Source: Piper betle (Eukaryota > Streptophyta > Magnoliopsida > Piperales > Piperaceae). Taken from it: 64,000 bases of DNA. Below the pieces are notes generated by a model, which did no database searches, was not told the origin of the DNA, and saw only the letters and a list, made by a program, of their open reading frames with translations. Both the position numbers and the translations under genes were made by a program. Below are positions 34,430-46,095 of this stretch, one piece after another (positions within the stretch are counted from its first letter, which is position 1; every line of letters begins with the position of its first letter). Where the stretch lies: positions 1 through 64,000 of the forward strand of contig JAURVB010014715.1 of NCBI GenBank assembly GCA_033002965.1, given 5' to 3'.

Positions 34430-37369
34430 GCGAAGGACGGCGTAGAACCACCATTGCCACCGTTCACATCGACTTATCCCGTACCATTGGATCCTACCGT
34501 GTCAGTTGGTCCCAATTCCCAACACAAGAGATGCCACCACCTCAAACGTTGCTTTCGGACTTTTCCTCCCCCATTAAAACTCTCTTTCCCTCTGAACTCT
34601 GAACTCATTGGCTTTTTCTTTAGTCATTAGATTCGTTACCCAAAAAATAAAGGCTATCTTCTTTGTGTTTATTTTGCTGATTCTAAGTTCTTCCCAGATA
34701 TACCAAGCATGACTATGTTTTCATGATCCGTACCATGAACATATTATAAGTGTTGTGAGAATGTTTTGTAAATACAGTTTTAATTCTACCACTAGAAATC
34801 GATATGTTCTGTGTGTATAGAACTAATGGTAATGACAATGGAAATAAAAAACGATAACATGATATCAAACTTTGGACTCTGGATACCAAAATGCATGTTG
34901 TCAACGTACAAGCTTGTGAGCAGCATTATCCAAGTCATTGACTCGGAAAAGGAAAATCATATTATGGTTGATCTTTGTTCATTATCTGATTATCATATAA
35001 TATAAAACTTATCAACCAGATTGATGCAAACTCTGTTGGGATTAAACAAACACCTAAATCTCTATTTCAACATATAATGGATGAGAAATATCAAATTAAA
35101 ATAGATAATACTAATTTTATGTAAAAAATCCCAAATCTAAGGAAAAGCCACAGGGTGGATGACTTGATCAAATTTATTATATTATAATTTGATAGAAAAA
35201 ATACTTACACAGGAGAATAAACTTTTCAATACTAATTTATTATAATTTTTACATAATTGGTATTAATCGCAAATAAAAAAATAAAGAAAAAATATCACCA
35301 ATTAAGAACTTAATACAACTATCATTAATGATCGTAAGTGAATATTAATAAGATCTTCACATTTCTTCAATTTACATAATTTTCTCTTTTTCCTTCATTA
35401 CCTTTTTCTCCGCATCAAAGAAAAAATCTACTTCTTCTCTCTAGTAGCACGAACATGTTTTTTAAAAAATACTTTTAAAAAAATAAAATTATCAATTTAG
35501 TGTATTTATAGGAAAGGGATAACCCAACAAATTCATCGTTATTGTGCGATCAGGGTCCCCTCTCATGACTTGTAGTTGATGTATACCATTCATATGCCGG
35601 TGGCCTTCAATTGTCTGGGCATGTATTTTGTTTAAATGTCACTATAGGATACCATTCATTTTTTATAGAGTTCACGTTAAAACTGGACAGGCAAGAGCTC
35701 TATGGCAGTCATAGCTTCTAAGTCGTCTTCTTCTTGTGATCATAGATGTGTTGTGTCAATAACTGCATCGGGCATCTAAACAAAACAGTTGTACTGGAAG
35801 CTTCATCCATGCAAGTCATTGCCCCATCGACCTTAAATAAAAATGGCCCTCAAGCTGCTCAACAGTTAAAGCTGGCCTCCTTTTGGGAGAAGGTGACCCT
35901 GCTTGATGGTATTGGGAAGTGCAGACCTGACCCTATTATTATTCTCTGCAAGCTCTTTCAAGTGGCAAGTGGCAAGTGGCAAGAACTTTCTTCCTTTCAT
36001 TAGGTGTGGATGACAATATAGATCAATTTCCTTTTAAAAATTTTAAGATCAACCTGAGGTAATAGTAATGCTACTATGTCATCAATCTGTTTGGAGCCCT
36101 GAATTGAAAAAATGCCTACTGGTGTGTCCTGGATGCATGGCTAAAAATCTTACCTGTCAATGAAAACAGGTGATGCTCCTCCACATAATATGTACAACAC
36201 AGAGCTCAAAAGAGAATAAAAAAAAGGATGATGCTTTCTTCAACAATCAGAATGTCATTTCTAATTCTATGCCAACTATAATTTAAGTGATGAGAGGGCA
36301 AATTTTCTAAACAAAGAATGCTTAATGAAAGTGAAGCTTCGTATCTTCCACACACACTAAAACATGGTTAAAACCGTTCGTAATTACACGAGAACAACAT
36401 CCATCCCATCCTTAAAAACAACGTTACTTCAAATTCTTGTACACGACACTAACAGAGACGTGGACAGTAGTGGGAGAGTGGAGAGGAAGTTTTTATTTTT
36501 AAGGAAATAGATTTAGTCGACGGCCTAGATCGGGGCAATTGCAATAAATTTTTTTAAGTCACTCCTACTATATTTTTTTCCATATATATATATATATAAT
36601 CATAAATAACTATACTCTAATGTTTTTTATTATAAATGACCAAAAACCTAAATTTATATTAAATATAGTCAAATATCTAATTTTTATTTCATGTATAGTC
36701 AATTCATATATTTTAAGAATATTTAACTAATAATATTTATTTTATTAACATAAAAACCCGTTAATTTAACTTCAAGTTTTTTTAAACATATTTTTCTTGT
36801 TTTTTATATGATGGTTGATATTTCATTTTTTTAAAAATTATTCATAATAAAAATATATTAGATAAAACAAAAGTTTTAATTTCTAATAAAATATCCCAAT
36901 TTCAAATTCAATTTTCAAACACCCAACAAATATATATATATTTATTTTATTTTGTATTTTTGATGGTCCAAAATTCAATTTACTTTTGATGGTCCAAAAT
37001 TTAATGAAAAAATATTTTTAATTTTTAGCTGATCATCAATAATATAATTTTAGAGTCTATTTATCATTTATTAGTCATTTTTTTTATTTTTATATATAAA
37101 CTTAGTAAAAATTATAACTTTTATTCATTATCTACTTTTGTATTAATAAAAATAAATTTTATGTATATTTTTGTCATTAAATAAAAGATGATAAAATTTA
37201 GTCATAATTGATATAAAAGTTTTGAAAAATAATTATGCCTGATATAACTTAATAACTTGGTTATTTTTAAAAGAAAACTTTAAAATCTGACTATTTATAA
37301 TCTTTTCCCTGTATAAATATATATTAGTGAACCAAACCATCCCACCACCCATTGGCCCACCCATGAGAA
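34430..37369. other. Intergenic, AT-rich, no gene supported
   Basis: The MT2 upstream region grades into AT-rich DNA. A 300-bp less AT-rich segment at 35700-36003 has a short open frame (from a possible ATG at 35746) ending after three GGCAAGT repeats; it resembles no protein I know. From 36540 to 37320 the sequence is extremely AT-rich with TATATA runs. I see no RNA genes. Confidence 0.5.
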
Positions 37370-37377
37370 CTCTTGCC

Positions 37378-38258
37378 CATGGTTACATAAATCGAAATCG
37401 GAATTAGAATCGGTTTTTAAGGGAGTCGATTTCGGAATCGAAATCGGTCTAAATCGGACAGGAATCGGTTCAATTGAATCGGTCCAAATTAGTTTAATCG
37501 GTCATATATAATAATTTGACAATTCATAATATAAATATATTAAAATTAGGTATTAATGTTATTTTGATATTATTCTGTGTATTATAGTTTATGATATTTT
37601 TAAATATTTTTTAAGATTTTTTAAATTATTTAAAATTAATTATTATTTTTAATCGAGTTAGACTCGAGTCAACTTTTAATTATAAGAATGCCACCCTCCG
37701 CTCTTTACCCCCCCCCCCCCCGCCGCTGGCGGCCCGGTCGGCGGCGAGTCTCGCGGCCATTGCATTGTCGGCTGGCCACACACCGCAGGCCCGGTCGCGA
37801 GGGCGGAGGAGATGTCGGCAGCCCGGTCGGAGGGCCAGTCAGCGGCCCGGTCGGAGGCGATTCATGCGTTCACAGGGCCGAATCGGTCTGGCCACACATC
37901 GGCGGTGACGTTGCGAGGTCGGAGGTGAGGTAGGCAGACCGGTCGGAGGCGAGCCTGGAGTCGAGGACGCACGACGGAGGGTGGAAACACGGCGGCAAAG
38001 GGCAGACTAGCGGGTTAACGTTAGGTTTTTAAAATCAAAATTTTAATTTTACCCATGTTTAAATAATTTAATAAATATCATACCTAGGGTATTTTGATAA
38101 TTTACTAAAAAAATCGATTCTTCCCGATTTACCCCGATTCCGAATCGGAATCAACTCGGTTGGAATTAGGGTAAATCGGCCGAGATTGGGCTCCGATTCG
38201 GGGCCGACCGATTCGGCCCCAAAATCGGATCGACACACTGACTATTCATGCAACTCTG
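37378..38258 (+). mobile_element. Non-autonomous hAT-type element with GAATCGG arms, copy 2 (881 bp)
   Basis: Flanked by perfect 8-bp duplications CTCTTGCC (37370-37377 and 38259-38266). The ends CATGGTTACATAAATCG and CAGAGTTGCATGAATAG (reverse complement of the right end) form an imperfect inverted repeat. Along its length it matches copy 1 at 8815-9727 in the same order: GAATCGG-rich left arm, AT-rich block (TAATTTGACAATT, TTAGGTATTAATGTTATT), GC-rich core, TACCTAGGGTATTTT, and a CCGATTC-rich right arm. The core differs most and contains a run of about 14 C at 37709-37722. The different target duplications prove independent insertions. Confidence 0.9.
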
Positions 38259-38266
38259 CTCTTGCC

Positions 38267-39834
38267 ATTTGAAATTTACTTTACACTATCCCAATTTTTG
38301 AAAAGTTTCACCCCTATACCACAAAGTCAACCCTGCTACAAATTGTCTATAAAAATACAACCTCTACAATGAAACTATACACAAACATAAGGAAAAGTAC
38401 TTTACTTTTTCATCAACTAATATCGACAAATTCATAATCTAGAACATGAGAAGCATACCTTGTAATGGACTTGGAACGAGTTGAAACTCGGTAATCAGTT
38501 CGGAACAGGGGTTGAATCACAGTAGTGGAAAGAACCTTTAATAAATTACTTCACCCTGAGTTGATTTGAGAGTGTGTGTGTGTGGGTAGACACTCCCTTT
38601 TTATAACCTATATATGAACATTAAGTACTAGCAGTCCTAAATGACTTTCATACTCTCTTACTTAATTCAATTTAGTTCAATAAGATGGGCGTTAGGAATT
38701 GAGTTTGTAACTCTCATATCTCAATTAATAAGATAAGTGTTAGGATTATTTATTTGGGTGGTGCTCACCCCTTGTTGATGTCTATGTTAAGAGGAGTAAC
38801 TTCCTCCCAAATTTCTCATAAGATCAATAATATCATATTATGATAATAATACATGTACAAGGCTGGCAAAGTCATCTAATTATGTTGAACAATATGAATA
38901 AATTATTAAGTATAGTCTCATATAACTTTATATGATCCGATCATCAACAATCAGGCTTGAGGGCATCTCCATAAACATCTACAATAGGCGTTTCTAAAAA
39001 ATTTTCCACATTCAAATACCTCATGTGATTATTGTATTATTATGGCTCCCACCAAACTTTTCGCTTACCCGAGTTAATGGGTCAATTTCACAAGCATTAT
39101 TTTATTTTATTACTATAGCCAAAAAATAGTTTTCGGAAGGCAGGCTTTTATGTTCAACTAGGCGTATGCCTCGCTCTAATTTTATTAAATATTAATTGAT
39201 TGTAAAAATAGACTCTATTAATATTCAATCTTTTTAAATTTAAATCTTAAAGATGGCCTACATTAAACACTAATTAAGGGAGTTAGTGAATTTAATTTAT
39301 ACGATTAAAATAAACTGACGGCATAAATAATATTTCACTGTGAATATACGAGATTAAATTTCAACAAAAGAAATCATGGTGCAATAGGAGTTCATTGGTT
39401 ATTAACATTAAAACAAATCAGAAAACAAAAAACATTACAGGACGAACCTTAGGGAGATGATCATAAAACTTATCCTTGAGATCCTCGGCATCTACTAGTT
39501 GTAGAGCTACGAGGTTATATCTAAACTGATTGCAAACGAGGGTAAATCAGCTGCACTAAGATTACCATCCAGAGAGGCCTGTTTGGTATTCAAAAACTGC
39601 TTTGCTACGGTCGGACAAACTAAATGTCAAAGTTATATTCCTACAAATTTTTATACGGAAAATATGGCCATTGACCTGCGAGAATACCAGCTAACCGGAT
39701 TGAACTAAAAACAATTCACAATCCACAAGTATTGAAAATTTGGTCAATTTCACGTTTGTGATCTCCTTTTTTGTATTGAAATATATTTTTAGAAAAAATA
39801 ATTATAAGAAGAGAACCTCTGAAATTGGGAGTAA
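38267..39834. other. Intergenic spacer before DCC1
   Basis: AT-rich sequence with a short GT microsatellite at about 38573-38583 and no convincing coding stretch. The parts around 38460-38900 look like old repeat DNA but no ends could be defined. Confidence 0.45.
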
Positions 39835-39935
39835 ATGGGCCAAGCCCATTCCCCATTATAAACAAAACAAAGTAGGCGGCCCATCAACAAAGACGATTTA
39901 AAATCTCGCGGGGGAAGAACAATTTTTGGCGGGAG
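39835..39935 (+). promoter_or_regulatory. DCC1 core promoter: GGCCCA motifs, TATA box and E2F-like site
   Basis: Within 115 bp of the DCC1 ATG are an inverted pair ATGGGCCAAGCCCAT (39835-39849), TATAAA (39857-39862), GGCCCAT (39878-39884) and TTTTTGGCGGGA (39923-39934). The last matches the E2F/DP site TTTSSCGC/GCGGGA class. GGCCCA/TGGGCC (site II, TCP-bound) together with E2F sites is typical of plant replication and cell-cycle genes, which fits a cohesion factor. Motifs are seen; binding is inferred. Confidence 0.6.
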
Positions 39936-39950
39936 AAGGAAGGGAAGGAA

Positions 39951-42007
39951 ATGGCGGGAGCGATGCTCAACCTGGATCCCAACTCCTCCATCCCCATCTC
40001 TTACCATTCCCATTTCGGTGATCATTCCGACCTTCTCCTTCTTGAAGTCGACGACCACCTCCTCCCCGACTTCCTCCATCATCGGTAAATACCAATTCTT
40101 TTTTTCTGCCAATTTGTGCTTAGCCTGTTGTAATTTTTGAATTTTGTGTATTCTTTGTTGATAATATTGGATCTTGATTCTGTTTATCTGGATTTTTTTA
40201 GATGTAGCAGCTTTCATTATTTTGTATCATATTGTGCGTCGGGAAGTTAGTGATTCTGTCCCCTTGTGTTTGATCTATGATCAGATTTATAGCTTGTGTT
40301 CCCAGTTGACTTAAGTAAGCTGGTTCCGTGCTGATTAATTAGTTATTCTTGCCTCTCGTGTACGATTTGTGATCAGATATCTAATTTTTCTCTTATTTAC
40401 TTCAACTTGTGGTGATTCTTTAGTGAAGTTGTTCTGTGAATGATTGATGGTCTAATTAAATGAACAAGTTGTGTAGATAATCTTTATTCAATGAATAAAT
40501 ATAGGAATACAGTTTCTGATTGGGATCAATAAATTGGTCGAAATCTGTTTAGCAGATGCTGGGGAGTTTTGTTTAGTTTGCTCTCATTAAAGCTAGAGCA
40601 ATGTCATCAGATTTCGAGCTGCATTTTCCTAGTTAAGAAAATACTAAATCTGTCAATTATATTTAGCATATGCTAGGTTTATTTGTTTGCCGCATTAATG
40701 CTTCTACAACATTATCAGGTTTCCTTTTGCAATTTCTGATTAGGATCAAGTAAATCTACAGAGTCTCTTTTGTATATGTTAAGGTTGTATTTTCTCCTCG
40801 TTACTGTTAAAGCAATGTATCCCGCTAGTTACTCCTATCACTTTGCACTGAAGAGTAAATTATTCGTTTTCAGGATTAGCATTCGAGGTGAGCCAAATGA
40901 AGATGCTGTACTCTGCACTTCATCTGATACCTATGGTCTCAAGTTTGTGGGCACCTCCAATTCCGTCTTTCTTGTGCCCCCTGCTGATGTATGGGCTGGT
41001 TCAGGTGAGGGTGACTGCACATCCACCCGCTGGGCTTCAATTTTGAAGGTATCTTCAGGAAGTATGGAGCTTGTCCGCATAGCCCCTAAGCTAGATAAAC
41101 TTAAACAGCTTCTTCACCAGAAGCCCTACAAGCCTGAGGAAGAAGAGGAGGATGAGCATGGGAATGTGAATAACATGCAACCCAGAACGAGAATTTACCA
41201 ATGGAGTGATCTTATTAATGTTATTCAGGCTAGTGATGAAGAGCTGAGAGCTGGACTGAAGGCTCTTCTTGCTGTAGAGATCAATGGATACTGGCGAGTT
41301 GTTGATGAGAGGTCCATGTCTGAAGTTTTAAGGTCGTTATTGAACAATTCGAACTTGTATGAATGGCTTCTTACTAGTCTTAATGAAACTGAAGTAATTG
41401 CATCCCTTGAAGATGACGGGTTTTCTTGTGCACTGGCCTTCCACTGTTTGGAAACATTTGGTAACAGAAAGGAAAATGAAGGAGATGGGGCTCATGTATG
41501 GAGCCTAGACGAAAGGCGTGTCTGCCTGCACTTTGCCAAACAAGTTTTGAGGAGTGGAAGGCGGAAGATAGAGAGCTTCTTGGAAGAATGGAACCGGCTC
41601 ATTCCCATTGGGATGCAGACCAGCTTAGAGATGCTTGAGGGGGAGGTCTTGATGGAAAAGATTGGTCTTGAAACATGGGTTCATGCTTTCAGCATCTCAT
41701 CACTACCTTACAATCCCGAAGAACGATTTGCTGCACTTTTCCGTGAGCGACAGAAGTGGGAATGGAGAGATTTACATCCATACATTAGGTTTTACTCATA
41801 TGTCGAAATCCTTTTGGACTTTACTTTGAGAATGATAAGTAATTCCTTGCATCATTCTAATTCGTTTCCTACTAGCTAAGTCCTTGTGTTATTGATTCTT
41901 GTAGGGACTTGAAGGTACCGGGCCTTTCCTCAGAAGGTTTACTGATCAAATATACCAGAAAGATACAACCAACAGCAGATGTCGAGCCTATATTTTCTGC
42001 TAGATAG
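39951..42007 (+). CDS. DCC1: Sister chromatid cohesion protein DCC1 (CTF18-RFC subunit)
   Basis: DCC1 joins CTF8 and CTF18 in the alternative replication factor C complex that acts on PCNA and supports sister-chromatid cohesion in the nucleus. Three exons: 39951-40084, 40874-41788, 41905-42007; phases agree; 383 residues, the family length. The start MAGAMLNLDPNSSIPISYH is the first ATG after an E2F-like site. Exon 2 carries most of the DCC1 family domain (DTYGLKFVGTSNSVFLVPP, YQWSDLINVIQASDEEL, and helical segments ending EWRDLHPYIRDL across the exon 2/3 junction). The acidic loop EEEEEDEHGN is the only low-complexity part. Exon 3 encodes LKVPGLSSEGLLIKYTRK. No lesions were seen. Confidence 0.93.
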
Positions 42008-44437
42008 CTACAGGTATTTACCAATGTGTTTCCTGGTTCTGTCAAGCACTTGTAAATTGATTCGATCTCCTTTTGAAATGGTCATCCTGAATCACTGCCT
42101 GTGTCATGTTTCTTAATTGGTTACTTCTTTGTTCATCTGCTTCTATACCTTAGTGATGACTGTCAACTTGCAACTTCAGATTAGCGAATCCTCCGTAATG
42201 CAGGTAATGCCTTGTTTCTCCGGCATTAGTTCCAGCTCTTCCAATCCTTCTCGTCTGCGAGACATTTTTGGACTATATTGTATTATCATTCTATGAAGAG
42301 AACTTCCTTTCCAGCTGGTAGGTATGTATTATGCAAGCAAACGTCAGCCAAAGCCAACGAAGAAAATGATACCAGGAAAGTGTGATCAACTCCAACTATA
42401 ACAACTTAAGGTTCTTGTTTGCCGTTTGTATACTTCAACAGCCATCAATAAATTTCCCAACTCTAAAACAAACAAAAAATTCCAAACTTAAAAACAAGGA
42501 GTTGCCCATTTTTATCATGATTAAGAACAACACATCTTGTCAAATGAAGTGTCCCACGGCCATCAACTATATTTCTTAATACATTTAGAGGGATTACAAA
42601 GAGTAGTTGAGATTGTCATCTTCCCTGCTTTGCTGGGATTCGTTGTATTGGTGTACTAGCGTCGACAAGAGAGCAAAACAACTCTATATATACTCAACCA
42701 CTATTGAATGAGAAAAAAAATTAAAAACAAGAGTTTGATGCTAATTCTCCATCAATGGATATTCTTCAAATCACAAAGTCAAGAAATTTGTTCTTGTTTA
42801 GCATAAGACTTTTATTATATGGGCAAGTCTGGCTTTCCTTGTTATGAAATGAAATGAATGAACATGCAGAGTTGAGAGAATAGAAGGGCAGTGAGGAAAT
42901 TCAATGGCCAGAAAATGTACAGACCATGTAGAGGGTGCAGCCCTCAATGTGTGGATCGATCTGCTTCTCTTGGTCTACTTCTGTATCTGTATTTGTACTG
43001 TCGTTATTTGCCCAGCCTTCGCTTGAGTGCCCTTGTTTCCTTTTGAATAGCTCTTGCCCAAGTCATATAATAATGAGGTGAAACTTTGACAAGTAAGCTA
43101 TAAAAGTAAATGCTCTTCTTTCGGTTAAGTTTTCAAGTGATAAAGAAAAACTTCCCACCCTCACCCTTCGTTTTTTTAAACAAAATTTATAGATAAGTCA
43201 GCTCTCAATGTGTGTATTTAATAATAGAAAAACTTAAGGTGAGCTACCAATCATATATCTTATATCACTTATATATTTAATTTTAAATTTTTTAGTGGAT
43301 CCAACAAAATAATATTTATATATATTAAAAGTTTAGTATAAGTGGGAGGTTGACAAACTTTTTTGATATTATTATGACATATTTTTAGATTTTTTAAAAA
43401 AATCACTAGTTAGTAGATACATTCAAATTAATTTTGATTAAAATTAATTTCATAATTAAGATAAATAAGTTAGAATAAGAGATTGAGGTAAATTTTATTA
43501 TTATCTTTATTATTTATTTTTTATTTATCTATGGGAATTTTAAATAGTATAATTAACTAAATTGCTCCAAAGAAAATGTATAATTACTCTAAGTTATATA
43601 AGTTGTATCTCATGTATATAAGAATCTTTTATAATTGGTGGAAACGAATTTTGCTTAAGGACGTATTGATCATTTTTCTTGGAAAAAAATGAATTGACAA
43701 ATTTTTAAAAATGGAGTATGGTCATTTTGTATCAAGAGTTTTTTGTGAGGATACGGGGATATTAATTGAAAATCATTTTAGCCATTCAAAATGAACTACG
43801 TGATTTCATTTTTTCAATACAAATAATAATAATTAGTATTATTCAGCTATTTTTTATAATTTAATAGCCCAAATTAAATTGTAATTAACACCAGAATACC
43901 CACAAAAGTTGAGTGACAAACATTTTTTTCTTTCATATTGCCGACTATTTGCAAAATACTTATACTAGTGTAGTTTTAAAACAAATCACCTATATGACTT
44001 GCACCAAGAAATATTTTTTAACAAAGCTACACTTTGGAGGGGTTAGTAAAAATGACAATTTCAATTACACTTATGAATCTCGGTTATAAATATATGATAG
44101 CAAGTTAGCGAACTTACTTTTTGAAGTATAAATCATATTTACATAATTTGTGTATAATTTATAATTCGGCTCACAAAACGGTTAATTAGATTATATACGT
44201 CTCACCCATGTAAATTTGATTTACATATTTGGATTGGAAAAAATTTACATTAAATTAACCGTGTAAACTCAATAAATAACATAGTGTAATTTCAAATTAT
44301 CAATCTACTTTAAAAACATAAGTCAAATTCATAATTTGCAAACTCCCATTACCTATTTCGTACAAATTTATATAAGAGAAAATTAATATGAATCAGTGTG
44401 GATATATTTGTATATTTCGTAAGAACAGCTAGCTGCT
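42008..44437. other. Intergenic, DCC1 3' flank then AT-rich DNA
   Basis: The first few hundred bases include the DCC1 3' UTR. The rest is AT-rich, with no open frames above background, no transposon ends that could be paired, and no RNA gene recognised. Confidence 0.5.
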
Positions 44438-46095
44438 CAAGCCGGCGAGGGTCGGGTCCATGTCGTCGTCTCGGAGGAGCACGGCTGTGGGTGTTCGTCG
44501 GAATCTACGCCGGCTTCAACGGCCCCGACGCCCCCGACTACGCCCTCTCCCATCTCTTCCAGTCCGTCCACCACGAGTTGAAGGGGCTGCTATGGAAAGA
44601 CGGCAGCTTCGAGTACCAATCGTACGGTTGCGACGACTGAGCGAGCCCAAGAAGTGGAGGTCGGAGTGGGAGAGGGAGAGGGTGGAGTTGGAGAGGAGGT
44701 TGAAGGAGCAGCTCAACAGGTAGAGCTCGGACAATGAGATCAACCACTCCGACGTGCTCAAGGCGATGTCGGAGGCGTTGAGGAAGACGGGGGAGGCCTA
44801 CTTTGAGGTCGCAGACCAGATGCTTTTGTAAGACCCTGAGCTAGTTCTGATGGGCGCCCGTGTCTTGGTTATGTTGATGAAGGGGGAGCATGAATGTTGG
44901 GGACAGCCGAGCTGTTCTTGCTCGCTGTGTTGATCCGAGCTTGTGGGAGCTCTTAGTCAAAGACCGAGACAACGAGAATACTTGTCAAGAGATGGATCAT
45001 TTGGATCGACCCACCGGCGTGAATGCGCTCCAACTATCGGTCAATCACAGCACGAATATAGAAGAGGTGAATCTCATTGACATACAATGTTCGTTCCATG
45101 GTTTGATGGTTAGAGATTGTTAACTTTTTTGATTGATTGTATGTTTGTTTGATGTTGTGCGTGTGTTGTAGGAAGTGGAGAGAATCAGAAGTGAGCATCC
45201 AGACGATGAATGCGCTGTTGTTAACGATCGGATGAAAGGTTCTTTGAAGGTTACTCGAGCATTTGGCGCCGGATTTCTCAAGAAGGTGCAACTCATTTCC
45301 TGCTTCTCTTATTATTAATTAACTTGATATGAATTCTGGCTTGAAAGCAAGGTCTTGATCAAAACATTTAAAACTTGTGATCTGTTGTGTGATTTGAGTG
45401 ATGCTGTCTTGTCTAAGAAAGAACACCGTCGTGTTGAGCTCGTTGACATAGGTTGTTTGTTTTAGAAGTAGAAGTCAACCTTGAACGTTGGAGCTTTTGA
45501 ATTCTAAGATGATTATAGTAAAGCTTGATCATTTCTGCATTGAAGATATTTGAACTTTCTACATTTAAGAGTGTTACTGAGTTATTCCTTGTTTATGGTT
45601 TTTTCTTCTTCTTAATTTGTTATTGTTTTGATGCAGCCCAAATGGAACAATGCACTGCTGGAGATGTTCCAGGTTGATTATGCAGGATCCTCTCCTTATC
45701 TCAGCTGCAACCCTTCTCTATATCATTATAAACTTGGCCCAAAGGATAGGTTCTTGATTCTGTCGTCGGATGAACTCTTCCAATATTTCGCCAACGAAGA
45801 AGCTGCCGCCCAAGTAGAGCTCTTCCTCGAGCTCTGGCACGAAGGGGACCCTGCCCAGCACCTCCTTGAAGAAGTCTTGTTTAGAGCAGGTATTAAACAT
45901 ATTTCAAATTGATTGCATTTTGATGAACTACTTATAATGTTAATAGTTTTAACGAAACTTCCTTCCTGTGATGATTTCAGGAAGTGAATTCCATGAGTTG
46001 CTGGAAATCCCACACGGAGATCGAGAGGATACCACTACGAGATTTCGATCATCGTTATCTCCTTGGAAGGAAGAATATGGAGATCGTCTGTGTAA
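44438..46095 (+). pseudogene. Decayed clade-C protein phosphatase 2C (POLTERGEIST-like family)
   Basis: Homology begins without a start codon at 44438 (upstream N-terminus missing) and runs to TAA 46093-46095. Recognisable parts: [144 protein letters not shown]. Lesions: a 2-nt insertion near 44487, stops at 44721-44723 and 44829-44831, a small deletion near 44890, and a 1-nt deletion near 46028. The first metal-binding Asp (GIYDGFNG) is Ala, and the HDD motif near the end reads HYE. Introns remain in place (45067-45171, 45286-45636, 45890-45980), so it is a decayed gene copy, not a processed one. Confidence 0.85.

Noticed and set aside
35746..36003. 85-codon open frame
   Set aside because: No recognisable domain, no partner exons, ends in a GGCAAGT triplication, and lies in repeat-like intergenic DNA.
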